Positions 54,051 through 63,558 of a stretch of DNA of 64,000 nt are shown piece by piece. The notes under the pieces were generated by a model. It was not told the DNA's origin and did not search any database. It was given only the letters and a program-made list of their open reading frames with translations. The stretch comes from Bacteroidota bacterium (GTDB lineage: Bacteria; Bacteroidota; Bacteroidia; 2-12-FULL-35-15), in assembly GCA_947449315.1 (NCBI GenBank), contig CANFRC010000002.1:186001-250000 (forward strand). Direction: 5' to 3'. Both the position numbers and the translations under genes were made by a program. The first letter of the stretch is position 1; every line of letters begins with the position of its first letter.

Positions 54051-54068
54051 TGAGAATTGTCATTCTCA
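54051..54068 (+). promoter_or_regulatory. Operator-like palindrome before the Crp/Fnr gene
   Basis: TGAGAATTGTCATTCTCA is a 7-bp inverted repeat with a 4-bp centre. It contains a TGA-N6-TCA core at its left side and covers an ATTG (54056-54059) that is 18 bp before TATTTTG (54078-54084). It could be an operator for autoregulation, or a Fur/PerR-like site. It is 30 bp before the ATG. Confidence 0.5.
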
Positions 54069-54097
54069 ATTCTATTCTATTTTGTTTCCTTTGAAAG

Positions 54098-54787
54098 ATG
54101 AAAGAGGATGTTTTGTTTGAATACGAAAATTTTAACTCTATAGAAGGGAAGGTTAAACGTGCCATTCAAAATTTTCTTCCTATAGAAGAATTTGAATTGA
54201 TTTCTGTAAAAAGTAAAGAAGTTATTTTTCAAAAAGGAAGTTCACCTGAAGGATTATATCTGATCTCTTCAGGAAAGATTAAGATTAGTACCAATGGATG
54301 TGATAACAGAGAACATATTACTAGGATTGCTGTTCAAGCCGAATCTTTTGGTTATGAGAGTCTGTTAAATAAGTCCAAACACATTGTTACCGCTGTAGCA
54401 ATAACAGACGCAAAGGTTGCTATTGTTCCCAAAAAAATATTTTATTATTTGCTAGAAAGTAATTTAGAATTTTCCAAAACATTTGCCGAGATTTTGAGTT
54501 TGGATGGAGCATTTAAAGATCTTAAATTCCATGACATTCTCTATAAACCTATTAGAGGTAGGTTGGCTGATGCTTTACTTCTTTTGGAACGTAAATTCAT
54601 TCTAGATGGTAATGGTAAAATTGTCATCTCAAGAAGTGATCTTGCCAGTTATGTTGGAAGTGTTAGAGAAACAGTTTCAAGATTGATATCTGAATTTAAA
54701 GAAGATAAAATGATTGAAACCGAGGATGATTTCTTAAAAATAATAAACAGGGATAAACTCATATCAGTAAGTAACCTATACAGATAG
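54098..54787 (+). CDS. Crp/Fnr-family transcription regulator
   Basis: A 229-aa regulator. A cNMP-type barrel (about residues 35-150; VIFQKGSSPEGLYLISSGK) is followed by a C-terminal winged helix (about 155-229). The recognition helix VRETVSRLISEF reproduces the E-x2-S-R pattern of FNR, which reads TTGAT half-sites. It has just one cysteine, so it cannot bind an FNR-type 4Fe-4S cluster. It is paralogous to the Crp parts of the receiver fusions at 13175 and 58029. It converges with the DUF6629 gene (12-bp overlap). Confidence 0.9.
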   Translation: MKEDVLFEYENFNSIEGKVKRAIQNFLPIEEFELISVKSKEVIFQKGSSPEGLYLISSGKIKISTNGCDNREHITRIAVQAESFGYESLLNKSKHIVTAVAITDAKVAIVPKKIFYYLLESNLEFSKTFAEILSLDGAFKDLKFHDILYKPIRGRLADALLLLERKFILDGNGKIVISRSDLASYVGSVRETVSRLISEFKEDKMIETEDDFLKIINRDKLISVSNLYR

Positions 54788-55441
54788 TAATTCTTTTGGC
54801 TCTTTTCTGTTGAGTTCTTTTATAATTTTCCAAACTACCACACTTATTATTGCTGCAAAAAAACACCAAACTGATATGACATAGTGTGAATAGAAAATTA
54901 GTGTAATCACAAAAGATATAAATATCATAATTCCTAGTCCGGACATCTTTTTTATACTTGAGAAGAATGGTGGAACTATGGTGACTATAAAATAAAAAAT
55001 CCCACTGAAAAGAATATTATTATGAGGAAAATCAATATAATATTGGATGTGATGCGATACAATTGTTGCAGTTGTAATATGAGTAAAAATCCGAAAACCA
55101 AGGTAACTAGCTAAAAGGAATCCGATTCCAGAAAAAATGCTTAATATTTTTATCCGCGCGTGTTTTTTTTCTAACAATAGAATGGATGTTGGAACCCAAA
55201 GTGGCCAAATTATTTGAGCGAATATTAGAAATATTTGAGTTCCTAAGTTTTGCCATTGCTGATATTCCTGATTCTTTAGTGCAAGCCATAAGAGGCCTTC
55301 AAAAAATTGTTGTATTGAAAAAATAAATGGAATTGTTGCGAATGGCAATTGCCGAATTTCCTTAACTCTTGAGATAGTTAAGCATCCTACACCAAATAAT
55401 ACAGCACTTGCGCCAAAACTGGCTTCTGCTGAAAAACACAT
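54776..55441 (-). CDS. DUF6629 membrane protein
   Basis: A 221-aa polytopic protein (about seven helices). I choose the ATG at 55441 because the family starts MCFSAEASFGASA, while the frame extends to 55543. The core has FATIPFIFSIQQFFEGLLWLALK and repeated aromatic helices. The function is unknown. It converges on the Crp/Fnr gene with 12 bp of overlap at the stops. Confidence 0.78.
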   Translation of the reverse strand: MCFSAEASFGASAVLFGVGCLTISRVKEIRQLPFATIPFIFSIQQFFEGLLWLALKNQEYQQWQNLGTQIFLIFAQIIWPLWVPTSILLLEKKHARIKILSIFSGIGFLLASYLGFRIFTHITTATIVSHHIQYYIDFPHNNILFSGIFYFIVTIVPPFFSSIKKMSGLGIMIFISFVITLIFYSHYVISVWCFFAAIISVVVWKIIKELNRKEPKELLSV

Positions 55442-55611
55442 TGGAATAGAATATAGATTTAGTAAAAACTCTTTTAGCAATGTTACATTTGTTTTTATAC
55501 CCAGATGATGATAATCCTCATTTGAGACTATGATATTTATCATCTATTAATAAAAATGTTAGTTCTAATTTCGATGTTGAAAATAAAAGTATTAATTGTA
55601 GTTTTTTCGAA

Positions 55612-56766
55612 ATGGATCGATTTTTAGTAAATGATATTTATAGTCCTTTAAGCCGTGAATCTGTTTTTGAATGTTCAGCAGAAGGGATTGTTGTGGTGGA
55701 TGATTCAGGTGCGATTGTTAAGGTTAACAATTCAGCAAATGGCATGTTTTCTTATGATTCGGGCGAGCTGCTAGGAAAAAAAATCGAAGATTTAATACCT
55801 ACTCGCTTTTTGTCAAATCACAGAAGTTTGCGTGAAGAATATAAAAATTCTCTTCATCCACGAACTATTGGTGTTGGCAAAGATTTATTTGCCAAGAGAA
55901 AGGATGGTTCAGAATTTCCGGTTGAAATTAGCTTAAGTCCAATCCAAAATTCAAGCGGATTTCAATTTGTGATGGCATATATTATCGATATATCCCTTCG
56001 TAAAAGAAAAGATGAAGAATTGGTTAAAGCACATAATGACTTGTTAAATTATTCAGAAGCCCTTAAAAAATCAAATGCTGAATTGGAGAATTTTGCGAAT
56101 ATCGCATCACACGATCTTCAGGAACCATTAAGGAAGATAATTTCTTTCGGTGAAAGGCTTCAAATTAGTGAAATGCAAAACCTTTCGGAAGGAGGGAAAA
56201 ATTATTTAATACGCATGCAGAGCGCTGCTGCTAGGATGCAGGAGCTAATTGGTAGTCTGCTACATTTTTCGAGATTATCTTCAGAAAATGAAAAATTTCA
56301 GCCAGTTAATCTTACTAATACATTATTCAAAGTATTGGATGATTTGGAAGTTGCAATTGAGAATTCAAAAGCGCAATTTGAAATTGATGAACTGCCGGTT
56401 ATTGACGGATCCTCTTATCAGATAGCGCAACTTTTTCAAAATCTGATCGGTAATGCAATTAAATTTAGAAAAAAGGATGTTTCGCCACTTATTAAAATAT
56501 CGTGTCAGAAAAAAATGGGGCTAACTGTATTTGAAGAAATGGTTGAGATTCAAATAGAGGATAACGGGATTGGTTTTAATGAAAAACATTCAGATAAGAT
56601 ATTTGATCTTTTTCAGCAAATTGAAGGAAAGAAGTATGGAGGAAGTGGTATTGGACTTGCTACATGTAAAAAAATTACTTTGAAGCATGGTGGTGATATT
56701 GTTGTTAAAAGTGAGGAAGGTAAAGGTTCCAGTTTTTTCATTACTTTAAAAACAAAACATCATTGA
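55612..56766 (+). CDS. Soluble PAS-domain histidine kinase (second copy)
   Basis: A 384-aa cytoplasmic kinase. The PAS domain (about residues 15-128) has the same layout as that at 11991, with a His at residue 70 in the FixL ligand place and Lys at the place of the FixL arginine. The dimerisation domain has NIASHDLQEPLRK with phospho-acceptor His167, the HisKA type found in FixL- and phytochrome-related kinases, and a complete HATPase domain (NLIGNAIKF, DNGIGF, GSGIGLATCKK). It precedes the receiver-kinase and receiver-Crp genes, so a phosphorelay is likely. Confidence 0.92.
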   Translation: MDRFLVNDIYSPLSRESVFECSAEGIVVVDDSGAIVKVNNSANGMFSYDSGELLGKKIEDLIPTRFLSNHRSLREEYKNSLHPRTIGVGKDLFAKRKDGSEFPVEISLSPIQNSSGFQFVMAYIIDISLRKRKDEELVKAHNDLLNYSEALKKSNAELENFANIASHDLQEPLRKIISFGERLQISEMQNLSEGGKNYLIRMQSAAARMQELIGSLLHFSRLSSENEKFQPVNLTNTLFKVLDDLEVAIENSKAQFEIDELPVIDGSSYQIAQLFQNLIGNAIKFRKKDVSPLIKISCQKKMGLTVFEEMVEIQIEDNGIGFNEKHSDKIFDLFQQIEGKKYGGSGIGLATCKKITLKHGGDIVVKSEEGKGSSFFITLKTKHH

Positions 56767-56824
56767 GTAAGATTATAATTTATAGTGTTTAGATGGAATT
56801 TTTATTATTAAGTAATTAGGTTTT

Positions 56825-58054
56825 ATGTTTAAGGAAATTAAAGTGTTGATGATTGATGATGATAAGGATGATTTTATTCTTATCCGTGAGATGTTAGCAG
56901 AAATCAAATATCATACATATACCATTAATTGGATTGATAATTATCAAGAAGGATTGGCAATGGTAATCAGCAATGAGTATGATGTTTATCTAGTGGATTA
57001 TAACTTGGGAGTGAATTCAGGTTTAGATTTAGTTCTTGAAGCGAATCGGTTGGGCTGTGTTTCGCCCTTTATTATTCATACTGGGCAAAATGATATTGGT
57101 ATAGATGCTAAAGTTATGGCTGCTGGTGCTGTAGATTTTTTAGTAAAAGGTGCTTTTTCAGCAGCCGTTTTAGATCGGTCACTTCGATATGCTTTTTCTA
57201 ATTTTCGCCAGTTGAAGGAAATTATAAGACTTAATGCAGATCTTGAGAAACGTGTAAGTGACCGAACTATTATATTGGAGGAAGCGATTAAGGAGTTGAA
57301 TATTGCGAAAGATGAAGTGGCAGTATCCTTGAAAAAAGAGAAAGAATTAAGCGAATTAAAGTCGCGATTTGTATCGATGGCTTCGCATGAATTTAGAACT
57401 CCGCTAGCAACAATATTATCCTCACTATCACTGATTGAATCATATTCTGCAAATAATAATAGGGAAATGCAGGCAAAGCATGTGGTTCGAATTAAAAGAA
57501 CAATTATGAATTTAACAGATATTCTGAATGATGTTTTGTCAATATCTAAATTAGAAGATGGAGGGTTTGTTTCTTGTATCGAGAATATCAATGTTAAATT
57601 ACTTTTATCAGATATTGTAAAAGATTTCAGTCAGATTTTAAAGAAAGGTCAATCCATCGTTCATAATCACAGTGGGAGCGATGTAAGTGTTACAGATAAG
57701 AAGTTTTTGCGTCAGATAATCGTTAATTTAATATCGAATGCTGTGAAATTCTCTCTAGAAGAGGGAATTGTAGAATTAAGTTCTTATATTTCTACTTCTA
57801 GAATCGAAATAAGAATAAAAGATCATGGAATAGGAATTTCAAAAGAGGATAAGATACATTTATTTGAACCTTTTTTTCGAGGATCCAATGCAACGAATAT
57901 TGAAGGTACAGGTCTCGGACTCAGTATTGTTTTAAAATATGTTGAAATGTTGAATGGATCTATAGAATTTGAAAGTGAACTTGATAAAGGAACTCAATTT
58001 AGTATTAATCTACCAAATCATTTAAATTATGAACAAGAAAATATTATTAATTGA
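56825..58054 (+). CDS. Hybrid receiver-histidine kinase
   Basis: A 409-aa protein with the domains in reverse of the usual hybrid kinase: an N-terminal receiver (about residues 1-125, phospho-acceptor Asp58 in LVDYNLG), a coiled-coil linker, HisKA (SMASHEFRTPLATIL, His near residue 196) and a HATPase domain (DHGIGI, GTGLGLSIV). The kinase half is a close paralogue of that at 11991. A receiver at the N-terminus means it can itself be controlled by phosphorylation from the PAS kinase 58 bp upstream. It overlaps the next gene by 26 bp. Confidence 0.92.
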   Translation: MFKEIKVLMIDDDKDDFILIREMLAEIKYHTYTINWIDNYQEGLAMVISNEYDVYLVDYNLGVNSGLDLVLEANRLGCVSPFIIHTGQNDIGIDAKVMAAGAVDFLVKGAFSAAVLDRSLRYAFSNFRQLKEIIRLNADLEKRVSDRTIILEEAIKELNIAKDEVAVSLKKEKELSELKSRFVSMASHEFRTPLATILSSLSLIESYSANNNREMQAKHVVRIKRTIMNLTDILNDVLSISKLEDGGFVSCIENINVKLLLSDIVKDFSQILKKGQSIVHNHSGSDVSVTDKKFLRQIIVNLISNAVKFSLEEGIVELSSYISTSRIEIRIKDHGIGISKEDKIHLFEPFFRGSNATNIEGTGLGLSIVLKYVEMLNGSIEFESELDKGTQFSINLPNHLNYEQENIIN

Positions 58055-59090
58055 AGACAACCTAGAGATGCGAGAAAACATTTCTGAAATTCTTGAACTT
58101 TCTAAGTATGATGTTGTATCTGCTAAAAATGGTAAAGAAGGAGTAGAATATGCTGAAAAAAGCAACCCCGATTTAATAATATGTGACATTATGATGCCCG
58201 TGCTTGATGGCTATGGCGTTTTACATATGTTATCAAAAAATGAGGATACTGCAAATATTCCATTTATTTTTCTAACAGCAAAAGCTGAGCGAAGCGACTT
58301 CCGAAAAGGTATGGAGATGGGGGCGGATGATTATATTACGAAACCTTTTGAAAAGTTAGACTTGCTAAAAGCTATTGAAAGCCGTTTGAAAAAGTCGGAG
58401 AGCATGAAAAATAATTTTTCTAAAAATATAGAGGGGTTGAACGAATTTTTGGAAAACGCAAAAAGTTTTGATGATATTCGTAAGCTTTCTGAAGAAAAGG
58501 AATTAAGAATGTATAAAAAGAAAGAGTCGGTCTATCTAGAAGGAAATCAATCCAAAGGTATTTATTTCGTGAATAAAGGAAAGGTGAAAACATACCATGC
58601 GAATGATGATGGAAAGGAATTTATAACAGGCCTATACAAAGAAGGCGATTTTTTTGGTTATCTGACTTTACTTGAGGAGAATAAGTACGTAGATTCAGCA
58701 ATGACTTTAGATGATTCTGAATTATACCTATTGCCCAAGGAAGATTTCTTTTCTCTTGTTTATAAAAATGCTGAAGTCTCTCGTAAATTTATTAATATGC
58801 TCGCCGATAATCTGAAAGAAAAAGAACTACAGTTGATAAAACTTGCTTACAATTCTGTTCGAAAACGTGTTGCCGAAGCATTAGTGACTTTGTCGAGCCG
58901 ATATAAAAAAGACAATAATACTCCTTTTAGTATGAATATTTCCAGAGAGGATCTTTCGAATATTTCTGGTACTGCAAAAGAGAGTGCTATCAGGTCCTTA
59001 AGCGAGTTTAAAGATGACGGTCTTATTGAAATAAATAATGGAACCATAACGATTCTTCAATTTGATAAACTTTCTAACTTAAGAAATTGA
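58029..59090 (+). CDS. Response regulator with receiver domain fused to Crp/Fnr module (second copy)
   Basis: A 353-aa protein with the same plan as that at 13175: receiver (about residues 1-120, Asp53 in IICDIMMP), cNMP-type barrel (about 150-268; VYLEGNQSKGIYFVNKGKVK) and Crp-type DNA-binding domain with recognition helix AKESAIRSLSEF. The E-x3-R spacing is retained. It starts 26 bp inside the receiver-kinase gene, so the two are tightly coupled. Pairing between the two islands could cross-talk. Confidence 0.92.
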   Translation: MNKKILLIEDNLEMRENISEILELSKYDVVSAKNGKEGVEYAEKSNPDLIICDIMMPVLDGYGVLHMLSKNEDTANIPFIFLTAKAERSDFRKGMEMGADDYITKPFEKLDLLKAIESRLKKSESMKNNFSKNIEGLNEFLENAKSFDDIRKLSEEKELRMYKKKESVYLEGNQSKGIYFVNKGKVKTYHANDDGKEFITGLYKEGDFFGYLTLLEENKYVDSAMTLDDSELYLLPKEDFFSLVYKNAEVSRKFINMLADNLKEKELQLIKLAYNSVRKRVAEALVTLSSRYKKDNNTPFSMNISREDLSNISGTAKESAIRSLSEFKDDGLIEINNGTITILQFDKLSNLRN

Positions 59091-59562
59091 TTAGTTTCTT
59101 TCATAAATCAATGCTTGTATTGATTTTACGCGCCCATTTTTTCTCGCCTGTAAAAATGAGGATTCAGTCATTATTCTGAAGGCAGAAAAGTGATTAATTG
59201 CTAATTTTAAAATCAATTTGAATGCATTACCTTAATTTTTTTTAAAAGGAATTGATAGGATGGGTTTTTTTTAAGAGGTTGTTAAAATTAGTTAATTCAA
59301 AAAAACTCCAAATTTGAACGGTATTCTTGCACCGTTTAGTTGAATAAAATAAGTGTCAGATTCAACGAACAAAAAATATTTTTTTTGAATCAATTCAACT
59401 TTCAGAAAAAGTTTACGGTAGTAGAAAAAATAGTTTCTTGATCTAATTGTCTTTGAAACGCTATGTTGTCTTTATATCAATAAATTCATGACCTCTTAGT
59501 CGTTAGAACGATTAGCTTTATTTGTCAGCTTTTTGATACCTTTATATTGCTTATTATTTAAA
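59091..59562. other. Intergenic region before the OmpR-type system
   Basis: A 472-bp gap without a convincing gene. It contains inverted repeats: AACGGT (59317-59322) with ACCGTT (59331-59336) and GTTGAAT (59339-59345) with ATTCAAC (59360-59366). They are in AT-rich DNA 200 bp before the response regulator and may bind a regulator. No strong promoter boxes were seen. Confidence 0.45.
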
Positions 59563-60234
59563 ATGAAAATATTATTAATAGAGGACGAACAAGAATTCAG
59601 AACAGCTGTTGCTGAATATTTGAAAAGCAATGATTATGATTGCACATCGGTTGGGACATTGAAAAAGGGGCTTGAAAAAAGCATGAACTATGTTTATGAT
59701 TGTGTTCTGGTAGATGTTGGTTTGCCTGATGGTAGCGGAATAGATATTATTAATTCAATCAAAAAAAATAATCCCGATACAGGAATAATAATTATTTCAG
59801 CAAAAAATTCGTTAGAAGATAAGATCGAAGGATTACATATCGGAGCAGACGATTATTTGTCTAAACCATTTCATCTTTCTGAGCTGAATGCCCGTATAAG
59901 TTCTCTTTTAAGGAGAAGAACTTTTGGAGGTAAAAATCATCTTTCCTTCGATAATCTGTTAATTAAAACGAATGAAAAGCAAGTTCTAGTCAGTGATAAA
60001 TTGGTTCAACTCACGCGTAAAGAGTATGATATTTTAATTTATTTGGCTAGTAATCCTTCACATTTGATTACGAAAGAAGCTCTAGCTGATAATATATGGG
60101 GGGATAAAGCCGAAATGGCAACATCCTTCGACTTTGTATACAGCCAAATTAAAAATTTGAAAAAGAAATTACATGATGCAGGTGCAAAAGATTTTATTAA
60201 AGTAGTTTATGGTATGGGTTATAAATTTATTTAG
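59563..60234 (+). CDS. OmpR/PhoB-type response regulator
   Basis: A 223-aa regulator starting at the ATG at 59563. The receiver (about residues 1-115) has phospho-acceptor Asp51 (LVDVGLPDGSG) and KPF. A winged-helix DNA-binding domain follows (LTRKEYDILIYLASNP, KVVYGMGYKF). The frame opens upstream at 59533, but the ATG at 59563 gives the family N-terminus MKILLIEDE. It is followed 8 bp later by its probable kinase. Confidence 0.93.
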   Translation: MKILLIEDEQEFRTAVAEYLKSNDYDCTSVGTLKKGLEKSMNYVYDCVLVDVGLPDGSGIDIINSIKKNNPDTGIIIISAKNSLEDKIEGLHIGADDYLSKPFHLSELNARISSLLRRRTFGGKNHLSFDNLLIKTNEKQVLVSDKLVQLTRKEYDILIYLASNPSHLITKEALADNIWGDKAEMATSFDFVYSQIKNLKKKLHDAGAKDFIKVVYGMGYKFI

Positions 60235-60242
60235 TTAGTCTA

Positions 60243-61517
60243 ATGAAACTGCTATCCAAAACCAATATTTTCACATCCATTGTGACCCTTGCTTTATTTA
60301 CATTAGGCATATTGATCATATACAATGTAATTATTCAGAAATTTGATTCTGAATTGGATGAACATCTTTTGATCAATAAAGCCCAGGTAATTGACGGATT
60401 GAGAAAAGGTAAACCAATGGTCTATTTCTATTCCAATATTGGTGAAAAAATAGAAATTAAAAAGATTCCCAAAATAACATCTACTAATAATGTATTTGTA
60501 AATTATACCAAAAATGAGGTGGATGGTGAGGAAGGGGAGGAGGAATTAAATTTTAGAAAAATTATTTTCCAAACAATTGTATTCAATGAAGCAATTGAAG
60601 TTTCAATTACAAGCTCCTTGTCTGAACGAAGAGAAATTGGAGAATATATTTCTGGTGTAATTATCCTTTTCTTGTTCTTTTCGCTCATTATTCTTTTTCT
60701 TCTGAATTCATTCATCTCAAAATATATATGGTCTCCTTTCTATTCAACATTGTCAAAAATAAAGAATTGGAAAGTAGAAAATAAATCTATTGTTTTGGAA
60801 AAGACGAATATTCTTGAATTTTCTGAGTTGAATGCCACATTAAATAACTTCATCCGGAAAATTGAAGAGGATTATACAAATCTCAAAGATTTCACGGAGA
60901 ACATCTCTCATGAAACGCAAACGCCAGTTGCCATTATTTCTGCTAAAATAGAGATGCTTATGCAAGAAAAGAATTATTCGTCTAAACAACAGGAAATGCT
61001 CGCTGAGACGTATAAAGCTGTTCAACGTCTAAAAAGGTTGAATGAAACAATTGTAATGCTTACCCGAATTGATAATAGTAATTACCTTGGTTCTGAAAAA
61101 ATAAATTTATCTCATGCAATCCATGAAAAATTGCTGGAGCTAGATGATTTTATTAAGGCAAAAAATATATCAATTATTGAAGAAGGTTTTCATTCAGTAG
61201 AGAAGGAAATTAATCCATTGTTGCTTAATGTTTTATTGAACAATTTGCTTATTAATGCCATTAAACATAATCTTTCCGAAAATGGCTATTTAAAAATTCT
61301 GCTCAATGAAAACGGAATGGTAATAGAAAATAGTGGAGTTCCAAGTAAGATAGATAAAGAAAATGTTTTTGAAAAATTCAAACGATACACAACCATCGAA
61401 GATTCTATAGGTCTTGGATTATCAATCATTAAAAAGGTTTTGGATTCTTTAAAATGGACCATTACCTATGAGTATAAAAATGGGGCTCATATTTTTGAAA
61501 TTAATTGGCCAAAATAA
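60243..61517 (+). CDS. Membrane sensor histidine kinase
   Basis: A 424-aa kinase with two membrane helices (about residues 8-30 and 135-157) around a periplasmic domain of about 100 residues, a cytoplasmic linker, HisKA (ISHETQTPVAIISAK, His near residue 224) and a HATPase (LLINAIKHN, GLGLSIIKK). It forms a pair with the OmpR regulator before it. The signal is not known. Confidence 0.92.
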   Translation: MKLLSKTNIFTSIVTLALFTLGILIIYNVIIQKFDSELDEHLLINKAQVIDGLRKGKPMVYFYSNIGEKIEIKKIPKITSTNNVFVNYTKNEVDGEEGEEELNFRKIIFQTIVFNEAIEVSITSSLSERREIGEYISGVIILFLFFSLIILFLLNSFISKYIWSPFYSTLSKIKNWKVENKSIVLEKTNILEFSELNATLNNFIRKIEEDYTNLKDFTENISHETQTPVAIISAKIEMLMQEKNYSSKQQEMLAETYKAVQRLKRLNETIVMLTRIDNSNYLGSEKINLSHAIHEKLLELDDFIKAKNISIIEEGFHSVEKEINPLLLNVLLNNLLINAIKHNLSENGYLKILLNENGMVIENSGVPSKIDKENVFEKFKRYTTIEDSIGLGLSIIKKVLDSLKWTITYEYKNGAHIFEINWPK

Positions 61518-61607
61518 AAATGTCTTTCTTATTCTTTGTTATCAGGAGATAGATAATAGTAAAATTTGATTTTTTTAAAGAACTTTGTATCACTTTATAT
61601 TTTCCAT

Positions 61608-62243
61608 ATGAAAAAATTATTTTTCGCAGTTTTAATAGTGTTTACATTCTCGCTTTCAACATGTACGAGCGATTTGTATAATCCAGATGTTTGTTTTCAG
61701 GAAAATGTATTGCCCATTTTTGTCTCGAAATGCAGTATGGCTGGATGCCACAATTCCTCCAATCATGAGGCGCATTATGATCTTACAAATTATGATGGAA
61801 TTATGAAAGGGATTGTTCCTAAACATCCTTTGCAAAGTGAATTGTATAATTCTATGAGGGGCCCCAACGCTTCCATGCCGCCATTGAATTACCCTCAATT
61901 AACTGGTAAAGAACTTTCATACATTAAGATATGGATAAAAATGGGCGCAAAAAACTCTTCCAATTGTTCTGGTTGCGATACAACACAATTTGCATTTAAC
62001 AGTAGAGTAAAACCTATTATTGATACTTGGTGTGTTGGTTGTCATAATGCCGGTAGTGCGGGTGGAGGTTATGATTTGTCTTCTTATACCGGAATTGTTA
62101 CGTCAATCACAGATGGCAGATTGTTGGGTACACTTCAACAAACTGCAGGGTTTTCTCCTATGCCGAAAAACACCAGTGCCCTTTCTTCTTGCGACTTAAC
62201 AGCCGTTGAAAAATGGATCGCAGCTGGATATCCTAATAATTGA
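61608..62243 (+). CDS. Lipoprotein with two cytochrome c-like heme motifs
   Basis: A 211-aa exported lipoprotein starting at the ATG at 61608. The signal ends at the lipobox SLSTC. Two related domains follow: one with CSMAGCH (spacing C-x4-C-H), the other with CVGCH (C-x2-C-H), each followed by a YDL-T-Y/S-Y-T-G motif and a Met-Pro (MPPLN, MPKN) that could supply a distal ligand. The protein resembles planctomycete-type cytochrome domains. The first motif is atypical for c-type heme attachment. The function is unknown. Confidence 0.78.
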   Translation: MKKLFFAVLIVFTFSLSTCTSDLYNPDVCFQENVLPIFVSKCSMAGCHNSSNHEAHYDLTNYDGIMKGIVPKHPLQSELYNSMRGPNASMPPLNYPQLTGKELSYIKIWIKMGAKNSSNCSGCDTTQFAFNSRVKPIIDTWCVGCHNAGSAGGGYDLSSYTGIVTSITDGRLLGTLQQTAGFSPMPKNTSALSSCDLTAVEKWIAAGYPNN

Positions 62244-62390
62244 TCTGTTATACTTTTCCTTTCTATTCTCATTTCCTTTTTCATTCAAGCCTTCCAAATT
62301 TGATTGATTATGGAAAACTGCTACCTTTGACATTATCTTGGTTCATTTTTATGATCTTAATTTTGACGAATTCATTTTAATAAAGCTCGA

Positions 62391-63422
62391 ATGGAATTTA
62401 CTGCAAAACAAATAGCTGGATTACTGAACGGAACAGTTGACGGAGACGAAAATGTTTCTGTTTCCAATTTATCTAAGATAGAGGAGGGCAAAGCCGGAAC
62501 ATTGTCTTTTCTTTCTAACCCTATCTATACAAATTTTGTTTATGAAACCGATGCATCAATTGTTATCGTAAATAATTCATTTGTTTCGGAAAAACCAAGA
62601 AAATCAACTTGTACACTTATTCGTGTAGAAGATGCTTACGGAAGTTTTGCTAAGTTGCTGGAAATGTATTATCAGACACAACAAAATAAAACAGGCATCG
62701 AGCAGCCAAGTTTTATTTCCCCTTCAGCGAAATATGGGGAAAATTGTTATGTAGCAGCTTTTGCTTATATCAGCGATAATGTGAAGATTGGAAATAACGT
62801 TAAAATATATCCCCACGTTTTTATTGGTGAAAACACTACAATAGGTGATAATACAGTTCTGTTTTCAGGCGTAAAAGTCTATCACGATTGTATCATCGGA
62901 AAAGATTGTACCGTGCACGCTAGCACTGTAATTGGTAGTGATGGTTTTGGTTTCGCTCCTAATTCAGAAAATAATTATAAGAAAGTTCCTCAAGTAGGAA
63001 ATGTGATCATAGAGGACCATGTTGAAATTGGATCGAATACATCTATCGACAGAGCAACAATGGGATCAACCATAATTAGAAAAGGTGCCAAATTGGATAA
63101 CCTTATTCAGATAGCGCACAATGTTGAAATTGGTGAGAATACAGTATTGGCAGGCGGAGCATTTGTTGCCGGCTCAAGCAAAATTGGAAAAAATGTGATG
63201 ATGGGAGGACAGGCAGGAGTTGTTGGTCATGTGAAAGTAGCCGATGGTGTTAAGATTGCTGGGCAATCAGGTGTAGGATCAACTATTGAAAAAGAAAATG
63301 AAATTGTTCAAGGTTCTCCAGCATTTCCTATTGGTGATTATAAACGAAGTTATGTTCTCTTCAGAGGTCTTCAGAAACTTAACGATAGGATTCGAACACT
63401 GGAGCAGAGTTTGAAAAAATAG
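62391..63422 (+). CDS. lpxD: UDP-3-O-acylglucosamine N-acyltransferase LpxD
   Basis: A 343-aa acyltransferase of lipid A synthesis. The N-terminal uridine-binding domain (about residues 1-105; [18 protein letters not shown]) leads to a left-handed beta helix made of hexapeptide repeats ([19 protein letters not shown]). The catalytic His is in [11 protein letters not shown]. The length is standard. It is probably the start of an operon with the acyltransferase after it. Confidence 0.95.
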   Translation: MEFTAKQIAGLLNGTVDGDENVSVSNLSKIEEGKAGTLSFLSNPIYTNFVYETDASIVIVNNSFVSEKPRKSTCTLIRVEDAYGSFAKLLEMYYQTQQNKTGIEQPSFISPSAKYGENCYVAAFAYISDNVKIGNNVKIYPHVFIGENTTIGDNTVLFSGVKVYHDCIIGKDCTVHASTVIGSDGFGFAPNSENNYKKVPQVGNVIIEDHVEIGSNTSIDRATMGSTIIRKGAKLDNLIQIAHNVEIGENTVLAGGAFVAGSSKIGKNVMMGGQAGVVGHVKVADGVKIAGQSGVGSTIEKENEIVQGSPAFPIGDYKRSYVLFRGLQKLNDRIRTLEQSLKK

Positions 63423-63558
63423 GAATTCCTACATCCTTTTCTTGTGCTTGGACGAAGTATCTTCTCTTTAAGCTATATTCTTCCCCTTTTTTTATTATTT
63501 TTGTGCGAAATTTTCTGAGTAAAATAGAAAATAAGTTAGGCGTTATTCACACTGGTTT

